From positions 552,503 to 616,502 of the forward strand of contig JACKHO010000005.1 in NCBI GenBank assembly GCA_020638955.1: a DNA stretch of 64,000 nt, in the 5' to 3' direction. A program made the translations under genes and the position numbers. Positions 26,889 through 35,682 of the stretch are shown here, piece by piece. A model generated the notes under the pieces. The model had not been told where the DNA came from and ran no database searches. It saw nothing but the letters and a program-made list of their open reading frames with translations. Positions within the stretch are counted from its first letter, which is position 1, and the number at the start of each line of letters is the position of its first letter. The DNA is from Planctomycetaceae bacterium. Lineage in GTDB: Bacteria; Planctomycetota; Planctomycetia; Planctomycetales; Planctomycetaceae.

Positions 26889-27935
26889 ATGATCTCCTCC
26901 CTGCTTCATTTCGCCCGGCCTGCGACGGTGCAAAAGTTGTGCTTGTTGCTGGCACTTTGCCTCGCAATTTGCGGATGTGATGATGGTTCACCCACCGCAG
27001 ATTCCACCGGTCAGGAACCGGGGCGATCGATGGCAGAACGTTCTGAAGACTGGACCGAGGATGAAGGCGAGGTCAAATCGGACGTGCCTCCAGCCCCACA
27101 GTTCATTACCGCTTCGCAAATGCGGGAGCGGTTGGGAATTGGCGAGGGAGGTCATTTTGAACGGGTCGGACGTAACTTCACCGCTGCCGAGTTGACGAAT
27201 ACGGGAGTCAAAGACCTGTCACCGTTGCAGGGACAGCCTATTACCGGGCTGGTCATTGCTCGCAATCCCGTTACGTCGCTCGACGCTCTGGCCGGTATGC
27301 CGCTGGAAGTGCTCGATTTCTCGGAGACGCCTGTCGAGAGTGTGGAACCGCTGGCGAAATGTGCATCGCTGTCGCAGTTGTATCTGGAAAAGACCAAGGT
27401 TTCCGATATTGCTCCTTTGGCAGGATTACCACTGACACGTCTCTATCTCACCGATTGTCCTGTTGCTGATTTGAAGCCGTTAGCCGGGATGAATCTCCAG
27501 GAGCTGAATTTATGTCGCTCGAATATCGAGAACCTCGAAGACTTGCGGGACGTGGAACTGGGAATCCTGTGGATTCGTGGCACAGTGGTGAGCGATTTAT
27601 CACCACTGGAAGGTAAGCAACTCGTCAGTCTGGACATTGAAGACTCGCGCGTCACCGACCTGGGGCCGCTGGCGTCGGTTCCGACTCTGCAGCGTCTGGA
27701 TATTGCGGGAACTGAAGTCACCGACCTCACCCCACTGAAAGGTCTCGCCCTAACCCGACTGATTTTCTCACCGGAAAAAATCACGAAGGGAATTGAAGTT
27801 GTGCGTGAAATGCCGTCCCTGCGGGAAATCGACACACAATTTGAGGGCCAACAGCCGCAAGCCATGTCGGCTTCCGAATTCTGGGAACGCTACGACGCCG
27901 GGACATTCAAGTCTGAGATTGACGACGCGTCTTGA
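26889..27935 (+). CDS. Leucine-rich-repeat lipoprotein
   Basis: The protein (348 residues from ATG 26889) starts with a hydrophobic signal ending in AICGC, a plausible lipobox, and an Asp/Ser-rich linker. From about residue 85 it is built of LRR units of 21-23 residues with the pattern LxxLxLxxTxVxDLxPLxGL: about ten repeats such as VKDLSPLQG, VSDIAPLAG and VTDLTPLKG. These form a curved solenoid used for protein binding. The C-terminus is short and acidic. LRR proteins of this type are frequent in planctomycetes, with unknown partners. The GTG at 26880 is an alternative start. It is divergent from the alpha-2-macroglobulin gene, and the 263 bp between them must hold both promoters. Confidence 0.82.
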   Translation: MISSLLHFARPATVQKLCLLLALCLAICGCDDGSPTADSTGQEPGRSMAERSEDWTEDEGEVKSDVPPAPQFITASQMRERLGIGEGGHFERVGRNFTAAELTNTGVKDLSPLQGQPITGLVIARNPVTSLDALAGMPLEVLDFSETPVESVEPLAKCASLSQLYLEKTKVSDIAPLAGLPLTRLYLTDCPVADLKPLAGMNLQELNLCRSNIENLEDLRDVELGILWIRGTVVSDLSPLEGKQLVSLDIEDSRVTDLGPLASVPTLQRLDIAGTEVTDLTPLKGLALTRLIFSPEKITKGIEVVREMPSLREIDTQFEGQQPQAMSASEFWERYDAGTFKSEIDDAS

Positions 27936-28067
27936 TTGCAGACAGGTTACGTCGTCCCTATCATCGCCCGGACTATGCAGTTCTGCCGTCCGCCAACAGG
28001 TGGTTGAGGGCGACTGTGGTTGTGTTTCCCCAGGATATCCCGGTCACCTACTTGAAGGAGTTGACCC

Positions 28068-29057
28068 TTGAGTTGGCTCACCGCCGCACTGAAGTCTTCG
28101 GTTGGACGCAAATTCCTGATGGGACTGACAGGGCTCTTTCTGTGCCTGTTTCTTGTCGTTCACCTCGCGGGAAACCTGATGCTGTATGTTGGGCCGGAGA
28201 CGTATGACGAATACGCTCACAAGCTCCACAGCAATGCAGAATTGCTCGTCATTGCGGAAGTGGCACTGTTCGCGGCCTTTGCGGTGCATATTGCACTGGC
28301 AATTAGCCTTACGCAAACAAATAACGCCGCCCGTGAGCAGGAATATGCCGTCAAACAGACGAAGGTTCCCGGTCGGACGCTGAATTTGCTGGGAATGACA
28401 CCCGACAACACCATGGTCATTACCGGCCTCGTTGTGTTCCTGTTCCTGATTGTGCACCTCAGCGACTTCAAATTCGAATGGGCCTGGGGCGATCAACTCG
28501 ACGGCCTCGAACCGTACGCCAAAGCCAAATTCATCCTCGCCGATGCCGGTCGAGTGCTCATTTACGTCGTTGGAACCATTGTGCTGGGGGTTCACGTCGC
28601 CCACGGATTGGCCAGTGCGTTTCAGTCAATTGGCTTTAATCACCCCAAATACACCCCAACCATTAAAGGCGCCTCGCGCATTTTCGGTGTCGTGGTTGCA
28701 CTTGGATTCGGCAGTATTCCAGTTGTCTTCCCGAAACTGGTTCAGCCTGAAGACGCAGATGTTCATTTCCAACTGGAAAAGGAAGCGGGCGAAGTTCGCC
28801 TCGGTGAGCAAATTCCAGTAAAGGCCAACGCTCACGACAATAATGAGCGTGGTTCGTCCGCCGAGGATCGCCAGGACAAAGAACATAAGGCGGCCGCCGC
28901 CGAGGCGAAGCATCCTGTAGCCGAAGCACCAGCAGCAACGTCGCCCAAGGAAGCTGAAAAGGCTCCCGCGGAAGGTGAGAAAGCTCCGGCCGAGGAGACA
29001 GCGGTCCCCGCTGGGGACACGGCAAATGGCGAAACGGCTGAAGAGTCAAAAGAGTAA
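28068..29057 (+). CDS. sdhC: Succinate dehydrogenase cytochrome b subunit (b558 type) with long tail
   Basis: SdhC anchors complex II in the membrane and carries haem b. Residues 1-235 hold five hydrophobic helices (around GLFLCLFLVVHLAGN, VIAEVALFAAFAVHIAL, VITGLVVFLFLIVHL, YVVGTIVLGVHVAHGL and FGVVVALGFGSIPVVF). The helix histidines expected to ligate haem are present. This five-helix single-subunit form (TIGR02046 type) is the Bacillus/Bacteroidetes kind and needs no SdhD; none is present. The last ~95 residues are hydrophilic and low in complexity (Ala, Glu, Lys, Pro; KAPAEGEKAPAEE), which is unusual for the family. The TTG start at 28068 is supported by GAAGGAG 7 bases before it and by the conserved WLTAALKSSVGRK start. 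sdhA and sdhB follow in one operon. Confidence 0.9.
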   Translation: MSWLTAALKSSVGRKFLMGLTGLFLCLFLVVHLAGNLMLYVGPETYDEYAHKLHSNAELLVIAEVALFAAFAVHIALAISLTQTNNAAREQEYAVKQTKVPGRTLNLLGMTPDNTMVITGLVVFLFLIVHLSDFKFEWAWGDQLDGLEPYAKAKFILADAGRVLIYVVGTIVLGVHVAHGLASAFQSIGFNHPKYTPTIKGASRIFGVVVALGFGSIPVVFPKLVQPEDADVHFQLEKEAGEVRLGEQIPVKANAHDNNERGSSAEDRQDKEHKAAAAEAKHPVAEAPAATSPKEAEKAPAEGEKAPAEETAVPAGDTANGETAEESKE

Positions 29058-29102
29058 GTTGACGTTTATCACGAATCCTAACGAATCCAAAGGGAGTTGA
29101 TT

Positions 29103-31022
29103 GTGGACAATGTCCTCAATTCCAGAGTCCCGGAAGGTCCCATTCAAGACAAATGGGACAATTGCAAACGCGACTTGAAACTGGTGGCGCCGAACAACCG
29201 GCGTAAGTTCACGGTCCTGGTTGTCGGAACCGGCTTGGCTGGTGCATCTGCTGCTGCCTCATTGGCAGAGCAGGGCTACAACGTGAAGACGTTCTGCTAT
29301 CAGGACTCTGCCCGCCGCGCCCACAGTATCGCAGCCCAAGGCGGTATTAACGCCGCGAAGAACTACCCGAACGACGGTGATTCCACCTGGCGGCTGTTCT
29401 ACGACACCGTCAAGGGTGGCGACTTCCGCGCTCGCGAAGCCAACGTCTACCGCCTCGCTCAGGTGAGCGCGAATATCATCGACCAGTGTGTTGCTCAGGG
29501 AGTTCCCTTCGCCCGCGAATACGGTGGCTTGTTGGCCAACCGCACATTCGGTGGTGCTCAGGTTTCCCGAACGTTCTACTGCCGTGGACAAACCGGGCAG
29601 CAACTGCTGCTGGGTGCCTATCAGGGACTTATGCGTCAGGTTTCGCTGGGCAAGGCCGAGAACTTCGCCCGCCGCGAAATGATTGACCTGGTCACCGTTG
29701 ATGGTGTCGCCCGTGGTATTGTCTGCCGCAACATGGTGACTGGCGAGCTGGAAACGCATTACGGTCACGCCGTGCTGCTTTGCACTGGTGGCTACGGGAA
29801 CGCGTTCTATCTCTCCACCAACGCCAAGGGATGCAACGTCACCGCAGCGTGGCGCTGCTACAAGCGCGGTGCGTACTTCGCGAACCCTTGCTTCACCCAA
29901 ATCCATCCCACCTGCATTCCCGTGCACGGTGATTACCAGTCCAAGCTCACTTTGATGAGCGAAAGTCTGCGGAACGATGGACGCGTCTGGGTGCCGAAGC
30001 GGTCCGACGACAACCGCCCACCGAGCCAAATTCCGGAAGACGAACGCGATTACTACCTCGAACGCCGTTATCCAGCCTTCGGGAACATGGTCCCTCGCGA
30101 TGTCGCCAGCCGTGCCGCCAAAGAACGGTGCGATGCCGGGTTCGGGATTGGCGAAACCAACATGGCCGTTTACCTCGACTTCAAACGAGCCATTGCCGAG
30201 CAGGGTGAGGACGTCATTCGTTCGAAGTACGGCAACCTGTTCCATATGTACGAAAAGATTACGGCCGAAAACCCGTATCACGTACCTATGAAAATCTACC
30301 CGGCCGTCCACTACACCATGGGTGGACTGTGGGTCGACTACCACTTGCAGAGTACCGTCCCAGGCCTGTTTGTGCTGGGTGAAGCGAACTTCTCCGATCA
30401 CGGTGCGAACCGACTCGGTGCCAGTGCCCTCATGCAGGGATTGGCCGACGGATACTTCGTCGCACCGTACACCGTCGGGAATTACCTTGCCGGAACGAAG
30501 TTCAAAGACGTCACCGACGCGCATCCCCGCTTCACGGAAGTGGTCGACGAAGCTCAGTCGCGCATCAACAAACTGATTTCAATTCAGGGTTCGCGAACGG
30601 TCCAGAGCTTCCACCGGGAACTTGGTCAAATCCTCTGGAACCAGTGCGGCATGGCCCGCAACGAAGCTGGTTTGAAGGATGCCATCGCGAAAATCCGGGC
30701 ACTTCGCTCGGAGTACTGGGAAAACGTCCGCGTCCCCGGTACCGGCGAATCGCTCAACCAGCAGTTGGAATACGCTGGCCGTGTGGCCGACTTCATGGAG
30801 TTCGGCGAACTGCTCGCTCTCGATGCTCTGGAGCGTAGGGAATCGTGCGGTGGTCACTTCCGTGAAGAGTCGCAACACGAAGATGGTGAAGCGAAACGGA
30901 ACGATGCCGACTTCAGCCACGTCGCTGCCTGGGAATTCAAAGGCGACGACGAAGCCCCGGTCCGCAACACCGAGCCTCTGGAATTCAAAGAAGTTGCGCT
31001 GAGTACCCGCAGTTACAAGTAA
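29103..31022 (+). CDS. sdhA: Succinate dehydrogenase flavoprotein subunit
   Basis: SdhA oxidises succinate to fumarate with covalently bound FAD. The 639-residue protein has the dinucleotide fold VVGTGLAGASAAASLAEQG, the FAD-linking histidine in RAHSIAAQGGINA, the substrate-site region (GGAQVSRTFYCRGQTGQQLL), HYTMGGLWVDY, and LGEANFSDHGANRLGASALMQG. The layout is the B. subtilis/epsilon-proteobacterial type, which matches the single-subunit SdhC. The frame opens with TTG 29097, but AGGGAG ends directly before it, which is too close. GTG 29103 has the correct 6-base spacing and is chosen. It follows sdhC by 45 bp and precedes sdhB by 54 bp. Confidence 0.95.
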   Translation: MDNVLNSRVPEGPIQDKWDNCKRDLKLVAPNNRRKFTVLVVGTGLAGASAAASLAEQGYNVKTFCYQDSARRAHSIAAQGGINAAKNYPNDGDSTWRLFYDTVKGGDFRAREANVYRLAQVSANIIDQCVAQGVPFAREYGGLLANRTFGGAQVSRTFYCRGQTGQQLLLGAYQGLMRQVSLGKAENFARREMIDLVTVDGVARGIVCRNMVTGELETHYGHAVLLCTGGYGNAFYLSTNAKGCNVTAAWRCYKRGAYFANPCFTQIHPTCIPVHGDYQSKLTLMSESLRNDGRVWVPKRSDDNRPPSQIPEDERDYYLERRYPAFGNMVPRDVASRAAKERCDAGFGIGETNMAVYLDFKRAIAEQGEDVIRSKYGNLFHMYEKITAENPYHVPMKIYPAVHYTMGGLWVDYHLQSTVPGLFVLGEANFSDHGANRLGASALMQGLADGYFVAPYTVGNYLAGTKFKDVTDAHPRFTEVVDEAQSRINKLISIQGSRTVQSFHRELGQILWNQCGMARNEAGLKDAIAKIRALRSEYWENVRVPGTGESLNQQLEYAGRVADFMEFGELLALDALERRESCGGHFREESQHEDGEAKRNDADFSHVAAWEFKGDDEAPVRNTEPLEFKEVALSTRSYK

Positions 31023-31076
31023 CAACCTGTCGAAAGCGTTTCTCGTTCGAGTCCGCACCTGCAAAGTCAATTAACT

Positions 31077-31847
31077 ATGTCTGCAAAAACTATCAGTCTG
31101 ACTCTCCGTGTCTGGCGGCAGAAAGGTCCTGAGGAAAAAGGGCATCTGCAGACCTATAAGCTTTCCGGAATTTCGACAGACATGTCGTTCCTGGAAATGC
31201 TGGACGTGCTCAACGAGCAGCTCATCGAAAACGGTGAAGAGCCCGTGGCGTTCGACCATGACTGCCGCGAAGGAATTTGCGGTGCCTGCGGCATGATGAT
31301 TAACGGCCAGGCCCACGGCCCCGACCGGGAAACGACGACCTGCCAGCTGCACATGCGCCGCTTCCGTGATGGCGAAACCCTCGTCCTCGAACCATGGCGT
31401 GCAACGGCCTTCCCCATTCTGCGGGATCTCGTCGTCGACCGCTCTGCGCTCGACCGCGTCATCCAGGCTGGTGGTTATGTCTCGGTAAACACTGGACAGG
31501 CCCAGGACGCCAACTGCCTTCCCGTGCCCCGGCAAGATCAGGAAAGCGCCATGGACGCCGCCGCCTGCATTGGCTGCGGAGCGTGCGTCGCCTCCTGCAA
31601 AAACGCCTCGGCCATGCTGTTCACTTCGGCCAAAGTCTCGCAACTGGCTCAGCTTCCCCAAGGCCAACCCGAACGTTCACGCCGCGTGCTGAACATGGTG
31701 AGCACGCACGACAGCGAAGGCTTCGGCGCCTGCACCAACACCGGCGAATGCGAAGCCGCCTGCCCGGCTGGCATTTCGCTCTCGCACATCGCGAGACTGA
31801 ACCGCGAATTCGTCCGAGCGACTGTTTGCTCGGAAGAGGGTGCGTAG
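31077..31847 (+). CDS. sdhB: Succinate dehydrogenase iron-sulfur subunit
   Basis: SdhB passes electrons from FAD to the quinone through three Fe-S clusters. The 256-residue protein has the [2Fe-2S] motif CREGICGACGMM with its distal cysteine in TTCQLHM, the first ferredoxin-like motif CIGCGACVASC and the second CTNTGECEAACPAGI. All cluster cysteines appear intact. It is the last gene of the sdhCAB operon. No clear terminator follows. Confidence 0.95.
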   Translation: MSAKTISLTLRVWRQKGPEEKGHLQTYKLSGISTDMSFLEMLDVLNEQLIENGEEPVAFDHDCREGICGACGMMINGQAHGPDRETTTCQLHMRRFRDGETLVLEPWRATAFPILRDLVVDRSALDRVIQAGGYVSVNTGQAQDANCLPVPRQDQESAMDAAACIGCGACVASCKNASAMLFTSAKVSQLAQLPQGQPERSRRVLNMVSTHDSEGFGACTNTGECEAACPAGISLSHIARLNREFVRATVCSEEGA

Positions 31848-31892
31848 GCTTTTCCAGGCTGCCCCATTCTCTGATGATGCGGCGAGACCGAT

Positions 31893-32441
31893 ATGCCCAA
31901 GCTGACGATAATTGTTGGAATGGCTGGGTCGGGAAAGACACACCTCTGCAGAACCATCGCGGCGGAATCCTCTCCCCCTGCAGTACCATTTCCCGACGCA
32001 ACATGGGCAAACAGCGGCAGCAAGCGGGCCGGTCATAAGTCCCTCGGTGAAATTGTTGCTCGTCTTCTCGGACGCGGCGAAGACTGTGTCATGGATGAAG
32101 CACACCTCACGTCGACCGAATTTCGAAACCATTTCAAGGAATTCTGTGAGACATTTCTCCCCGAAATTGAACTACGCTGGATCTTTTTCAAGCCGGACGC
32201 ACTCCAGTGTATCAATAACGTCTACCGAGACTGCCAAGGACCCGACGGACGCTGCGAACTAGGTCGTTTTGAGTCCCTTAATAAGCAGCGACTAAGGTAC
32301 TCTGTTCCGGATGCAACCGAGTTCCCAGGTCGTGAAGTGTGGGACGTTTACCGACACGACAAGCGACAATTCTCTAAGGAAGCCATTGCCGTGGAATGGC
32401 TTGAGTCCGAGATTGACCGGCTGAGGCCGAAAAATTCTTAG
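31893..32441 (+). CDS. Small P-loop NTPase/kinase-like protein, unknown function
   Basis: The 182-residue protein begins with KLTIIVGMAGSGKTHLCRTI, a clear Walker A. The segment EDCVMDEAHL is Walker B-like, and LRWIFFKPDA is a later beta strand. The length and a single P-loop domain with a helical lid resemble small nucleotide or polynucleotide kinases, or zeta-toxin-like enzymes, but I see no substrate-specific motif. It begins 45 bp after sdhB in the same direction, without a strong ribosome binding site. It could be weakly co-transcribed, but no functional link to complex II is apparent. It marks the start of a stretch of unrelated genes. Confidence 0.65.
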   Translation: MPKLTIIVGMAGSGKTHLCRTIAAESSPPAVPFPDATWANSGSKRAGHKSLGEIVARLLGRGEDCVMDEAHLTSTEFRNHFKEFCETFLPEIELRWIFFKPDALQCINNVYRDCQGPDGRCELGRFESLNKQRLRYSVPDATEFPGREVWDVYRHDKRQFSKEAIAVEWLESEIDRLRPKNS

Positions 32442-32613
32442 TAGGTCGGGGTGCTTCTCCCAAGCAGAAGGTCGTTGAAGAAAGCGGATCTTCGGCACGT
32501 AAACCAGACTCGTGTAAATCGCCGTCACTATTTTGTTGCCGTGCCTACAGCATAGCTCGCGTCTTCTTCGTTGCAACTCGAATGAGCAGCTAGCGAGATC
32601 AATAGCATTCCAG

Positions 32614-33231
32614 TCACTTGAGCCACTTGAAATGCTCTATTGTTGAAATCGCTTCATGAGTGAATTGTCGAATCAGGGCTAGGTGTGCGTTCTTTGGGAA
32701 CATCGTTACGCCTTGCTGAAAAGGTTCTGGGCCGTCAAACGTCAAGTTGCCGGTAATTCCAATGGCCCACTCACCAGCACAAAGCTCCTCGTAATAATGT
32801 TCGAGCCTTGGATCAACATGGGCACCGCCGTCTTTATTCGCCGCGCTTAGAATAATCTTGCTTCGGGTGTACGAATTGCCATCATGCTGGAAGACCGTTT
32901 CACCATTCCACCACACATTCATCGGGACGGGAATGAATTCGTTTTTCAGGAGTGGCTTCAAGACCACTGGGGTGGGGGACGAAAGCGCAATTTCATGCGC
33001 GAGAAAGTCCTTCCAATTTCCGTGCCCACGTGTAGAAGAAAGCATTCGGTGATCATTGAGTTTCACCTGATTGACCAATGACGTACTCCTTTCAGTGTTG
33101 TGGAAAAGAACACGTAGGGACACCGCAAGTCTGATCGCTTCATATTCACTACCCTCGTCGAACAGTTTCGAAGAGTTTTTCAGGAAGGCCAACTGCTCTT
33201 CGAATTTCTGCCTGAATCGCCGACCCATCAT
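32614..33231 (-). CDS. Conserved-looking hypothetical protein
   Basis: The 205-residue protein has a charged helical N-terminus (RRFRQKFEEQLAFLKNS), then a mixed alpha/beta region with several Trp, and no signal peptide or membrane segment. GGGGAG lies 6 bases before the ATG at 33231, which supports the start. I do not recognise a catalytic motif. It stands alone between sdhB's neighbour and a repeat-rich region; its codon use looks less GC-biased than the sdh genes, in keeping with an accessory gene. The function is unknown. Confidence 0.6.
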   Translation of the reverse strand: MMGRRFRQKFEEQLAFLKNSSKLFDEGSEYEAIRLAVSLRVLFHNTERSTSLVNQVKLNDHRMLSSTRGHGNWKDFLAHEIALSSPTPVVLKPLLKNEFIPVPMNVWWNGETVFQHDGNSYTRSKIILSAANKDGGAHVDPRLEHYYEELCAGEWAIGITGNLTFDGPEPFQQGVTMFPKNAHLALIRQFTHEAISTIEHFKWLK

Positions 33232-33334
33232 GTGATTCTCCCCAATGCCTGAACGTGTTACTCAATATGGACAAATGCTATTGTTTAGGAGTTCGCAGCC
33301 AAGTCCAATCTTCTCTTGCTATTCTCATTTCATT

Positions 33335-33477
33335 CTCGTTCCCAAGCTCCTGCTTGGGGACGCCATTCTGTTTTCGGCGTGACTTCTAGTTGAGCGATGG
33401 TGTCGCGAAGGTGGGTCGGGCTCAATACAATTCCGCTACCCATGCGGTGCGTTTCCAAGCAGGAGCTTGGGAACGAG
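33335..33477. repeat. MITE-like element with 29-bp terminal inverted repeats
   Basis: The left arm (33335-33363) and right arm (33449-33477) match in 27 of 29 positions as inverted repeats. Each arm itself contains a small palindrome (CCCAAGC/GCTTGGG). The 143-bp element has no gene. Its arms contain the 'GTTCCCAAGCTCCTGCTTGGG' type motif that I believe is dispersed in many planctomycete and cyanobacterial genomes. Confidence 0.7.
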
Positions 33478-33669
33478 GCAGAAAGTGTCCGCAACAGTAA
33501 TTTACAATCCTAGGGGAAACCCCAACCTGAAATGCAATTTCTTTGTCGCGGCGGGTGCTGGGGCGGTCATTACGCTGTGCGTTCCAATAATCCTTGTGAC
33601 CATTGCGCCGCGCGACCTGTGTGAACCGCTGCCTGAGCCCCAGTGAGATTGAAGTTTTGCAACCGCAAT

Positions 33670-33756
33670 CTGGGGCTTGGGGAGGTTGTCTGTCCTTCAG
33701 GTTCTACCAGCAGTTTCAGCGTCAAAGACTGCCAGAGTTTTCGACTGCCCCAGCCA
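33670..33756. repeat. Degenerate repeat, copy 1 (upstream of the 167-residue gene)
   Basis: This segment, ending in CGACTGCCCCAGCCAC, resembles 34351-34444, which ends in TGACCGCCCCAGCCAC. The best-matching ~50 bases (33704-33756 and 34392-34444) agree in roughly three quarters of positions. TGGGGC near the left and GCCCCA near the right form an imperfect inverted pair. Confidence 0.4.
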
Positions 33757-33841
33757 CCCTTCACTCATTGATTTCTGGGGCTCCAAATTGCAAGCTGTGT
33801 GACAATTCCCTACGGTTGCCGTGCACAACAGGAGTCGAGAA

Positions 33842-34345
33842 ATGTCTGAGCATGTGATGAGTCGTCTGCAGCTGCTGGCAGCGGAAATTTACGCATACAG
33901 TTATGCGAACTACATTGACCATCTGGGGATGGGACATGTCCGGTATGACAATTTGATGCCGGAAGATGCCGAGCTGCTGGAACGGGCCGTTACGGAGAAC
34001 TGGGACCTGGAAAGTGTCGCAACGGCGATGGAAGTGAATACCGACGTTGCAGAGAATTTGCTGAGTGCAGCTCGCCGGGCTCTTGAAGTTGTGGATGCCG
34101 AGAATCCGGCTGAGTCGTTTCGGAATGCCGTTCGGCAGGTGGTGCGGCGGGCCGCGGAAGAGGGACTGGAAAACGACGAAGCCATTGAACAACTCGTCAT
34201 CCAAATTTGCTACCGCGTGTCCGATCTCGCTTATCTCCTCAAGCGGGATGGAAATCCCCTCTCGCGGTATTCGCGTCATTTTAGAAGAGATCCGAATCGT
34301 ACTTACCTGGAAGGACACTTCGACGAGGGTGACGATTTCGAATAA
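33842..34345 (+). CDS. Hypothetical all-helical protein
   Basis: The 167-residue protein is predicted from its composition to be largely alpha-helical, with Glu, Ala, Leu and Arg in regular spacing, no cysteine clusters, no signal and no membrane segment. There are two candidate helix-hairpin regions (residues 40-90 and 95-140) and an acidic end (EGHFDEGDDFE). AGGAG lies 8 bases before the ATG at 33842, supporting that start over 33821. It is flanked on both sides by the two copies of a degenerate repeat. I do not recognise the family. Confidence 0.6.
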   Translation: MSEHVMSRLQLLAAEIYAYSYANYIDHLGMGHVRYDNLMPEDAELLERAVTENWDLESVATAMEVNTDVAENLLSAARRALEVVDAENPAESFRNAVRQVVRRAAEEGLENDEAIEQLVIQICYRVSDLAYLLKRDGNPLSRYSRHFRRDPNRTYLEGHFDEGDDFE

Positions 34346-34350
34346 GGAAG

Positions 34351-34444
34351 TGGGCAGGCTGGGGACTTGAGAACTTCTCATTCCGTCAGCATTCACCGGC
34401 AGTTCCAGGGCCAATGACTGCCGCAGTTCTTGACCGCCCCAGCC
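34351..34444. repeat. Degenerate repeat, copy 2 (downstream of the 167-residue gene)
   Basis: This is the counterpart of the repeat at 33670-33756. GGCTGGGG near the left end and CCCCAGCC at the right end form an inverted pair, and CGGCAGT...ACTGCCG forms an inner hairpin. It could act as a bidirectional terminator between the flanking convergent genes. Confidence 0.4.
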
Positions 34445-34450
34445 ACTCGT

Positions 34451-35575
34451 CTACTTACGCAAGTCGCTGGCGTCGAACTCGGGTCTTGGAAATGGCGAGA
34501 ACTCGCCAAAGCCTTCGTAGGGGAGGCCGGGGTCATAAATGAAGGTGCGGTCCTGTTTGGAAATTGCTTGGCCCAGCGCATCCATGTTTTTCGCCCATCC
34601 GCTGCGTTTTCCTCTTTCTTCAAATGCGGTTCGGTACTCTGCTTTGGCTTCTTCGAATTGTCCCAATTGAATGAGGGCTGCCGTTCGAAAGACGGGGATG
34701 TCCGAACTGGCGTGCGAGTACGTTCCCTGAGGGTTTGACCACGTTTCACACAACGACAGTAAGAGTTCCGGTTGAGATTGCGAGCAGGCGAACGTTGCGG
34801 CGTCGAAGGCGAATGCCGAGGGAACCCAGGTTTCGTCGTTGTCGATATGTTCCAGCGGGCATCCCTTGGTTTTCGCCAAGGCGTCGAGAGCATTCGGGAT
34901 TTGGTCCGATTCCCGGTAGTACCAGGCCAAATACCAGTAATGAATAAACGCGGGATGCTCGTCGCACCACTGTTTCAAGTCTTCCTCAGCACCGGGACGC
35001 TGTTCTTCAGTGGCATACAGGGCCGCTCCCAGGTGCGCCAAGCACCAGTCGGGGTACATTTCCTTAGCACGCTGGCACTCCTCATAGACTTCGGCATCTC
35101 TTCCGGCGCTTCTCAGTAGTGACATTTTCGCGCTGCGGTGCTGTTTGTCGTCTTTGTAAAACTCAATGCGGCGGTCGTACTCCGCGAGCGCAGCCAAGAG
35201 TCGAGCTTCGCCGGTGACAACTTTTCGCGATGGTTTCACCGGGGGATATGACAGTCGCCCAAAGCTGCAACTCCATCCGTCACTCGTTTCGCTAAACCAA
35301 TACGAAACATGCACCGCCTCGCCATAAATCGATATCAATCCGTACGAGCTGATAATGACGTTTTCAGGAATGGTGATTCCGTCCCGCTCTGCGAGATCGT
35401 TGGCATCTTGCGGGTATATGCCGGTCTCTGCGTGAAAGTCAGCGACCGCCTGAACGATGGGTTCATACTCTTGGGCAATGATTGTGGCCCGCCAGCGCAC
35501 GTAGAAACCAGGGACCACGAAGACCCCGGCCACGAGGAGCATGAAAATCGTCACTTGAGTCAGTACCCAGCGCAT
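34451..35575 (-). CDS. Membrane-anchored protein with TPR-like region, unknown function
   Basis: The 374-residue protein starts with one hydrophobic helix (residues 6-27) and should be anchored with its bulk outside the cytoplasm. Residues 30-110 contain HAETGIYPQDANDL, a pattern seen in the type II secretion pseudopilin-like or DUF-type proteins of planctomycetes ('YP.d...L'). The second half is helical and TPR-like: repeated segments end in Asp-Trp-Cys-Leu-Ala or Tyr-Trp-Tyr-Leu-Ala and Ala-Leu-Asp-Ala-Leu. No enzyme motif is visible. It is convergent with the 167-residue gene. The next gene upstream on the same strand, the C1 peptidase, lies 107 bp away. Confidence 0.65.
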   Translation of the reverse strand: MRWVLTQVTIFMLLVAGVFVVPGFYVRWRATIIAQEYEPIVQAVADFHAETGIYPQDANDLAERDGITIPENVIISSYGLISIYGEAVHVSYWFSETSDGWSCSFGRLSYPPVKPSRKVVTGEARLLAALAEYDRRIEFYKDDKQHRSAKMSLLRSAGRDAEVYEECQRAKEMYPDWCLAHLGAALYATEEQRPGAEEDLKQWCDEHPAFIHYWYLAWYYRESDQIPNALDALAKTKGCPLEHIDNDETWVPSAFAFDAATFACSQSQPELLLSLCETWSNPQGTYSHASSDIPVFRTAALIQLGQFEEAKAEYRTAFEERGKRSGWAKNMDALGQAISKQDRTFIYDPGLPYEGFGEFSPFPRPEFDASDLRK

Positions 35576-35682
35576 TCAACCACCAACTCTTCGAGTGTTC
35601 TGCCGTCTCCAAATACGCAAAGATCGAGCAGAACACCAAAGAGAATACCGGTGAATTCACAATTCGCCGAAACTGGCCTTAA

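Noticed and set aside
29259..30524. 421-codon open frame on the minus strand
   Set aside because: It is antisense to sdhA, which has all family motifs. The translation shows no domain or signal.
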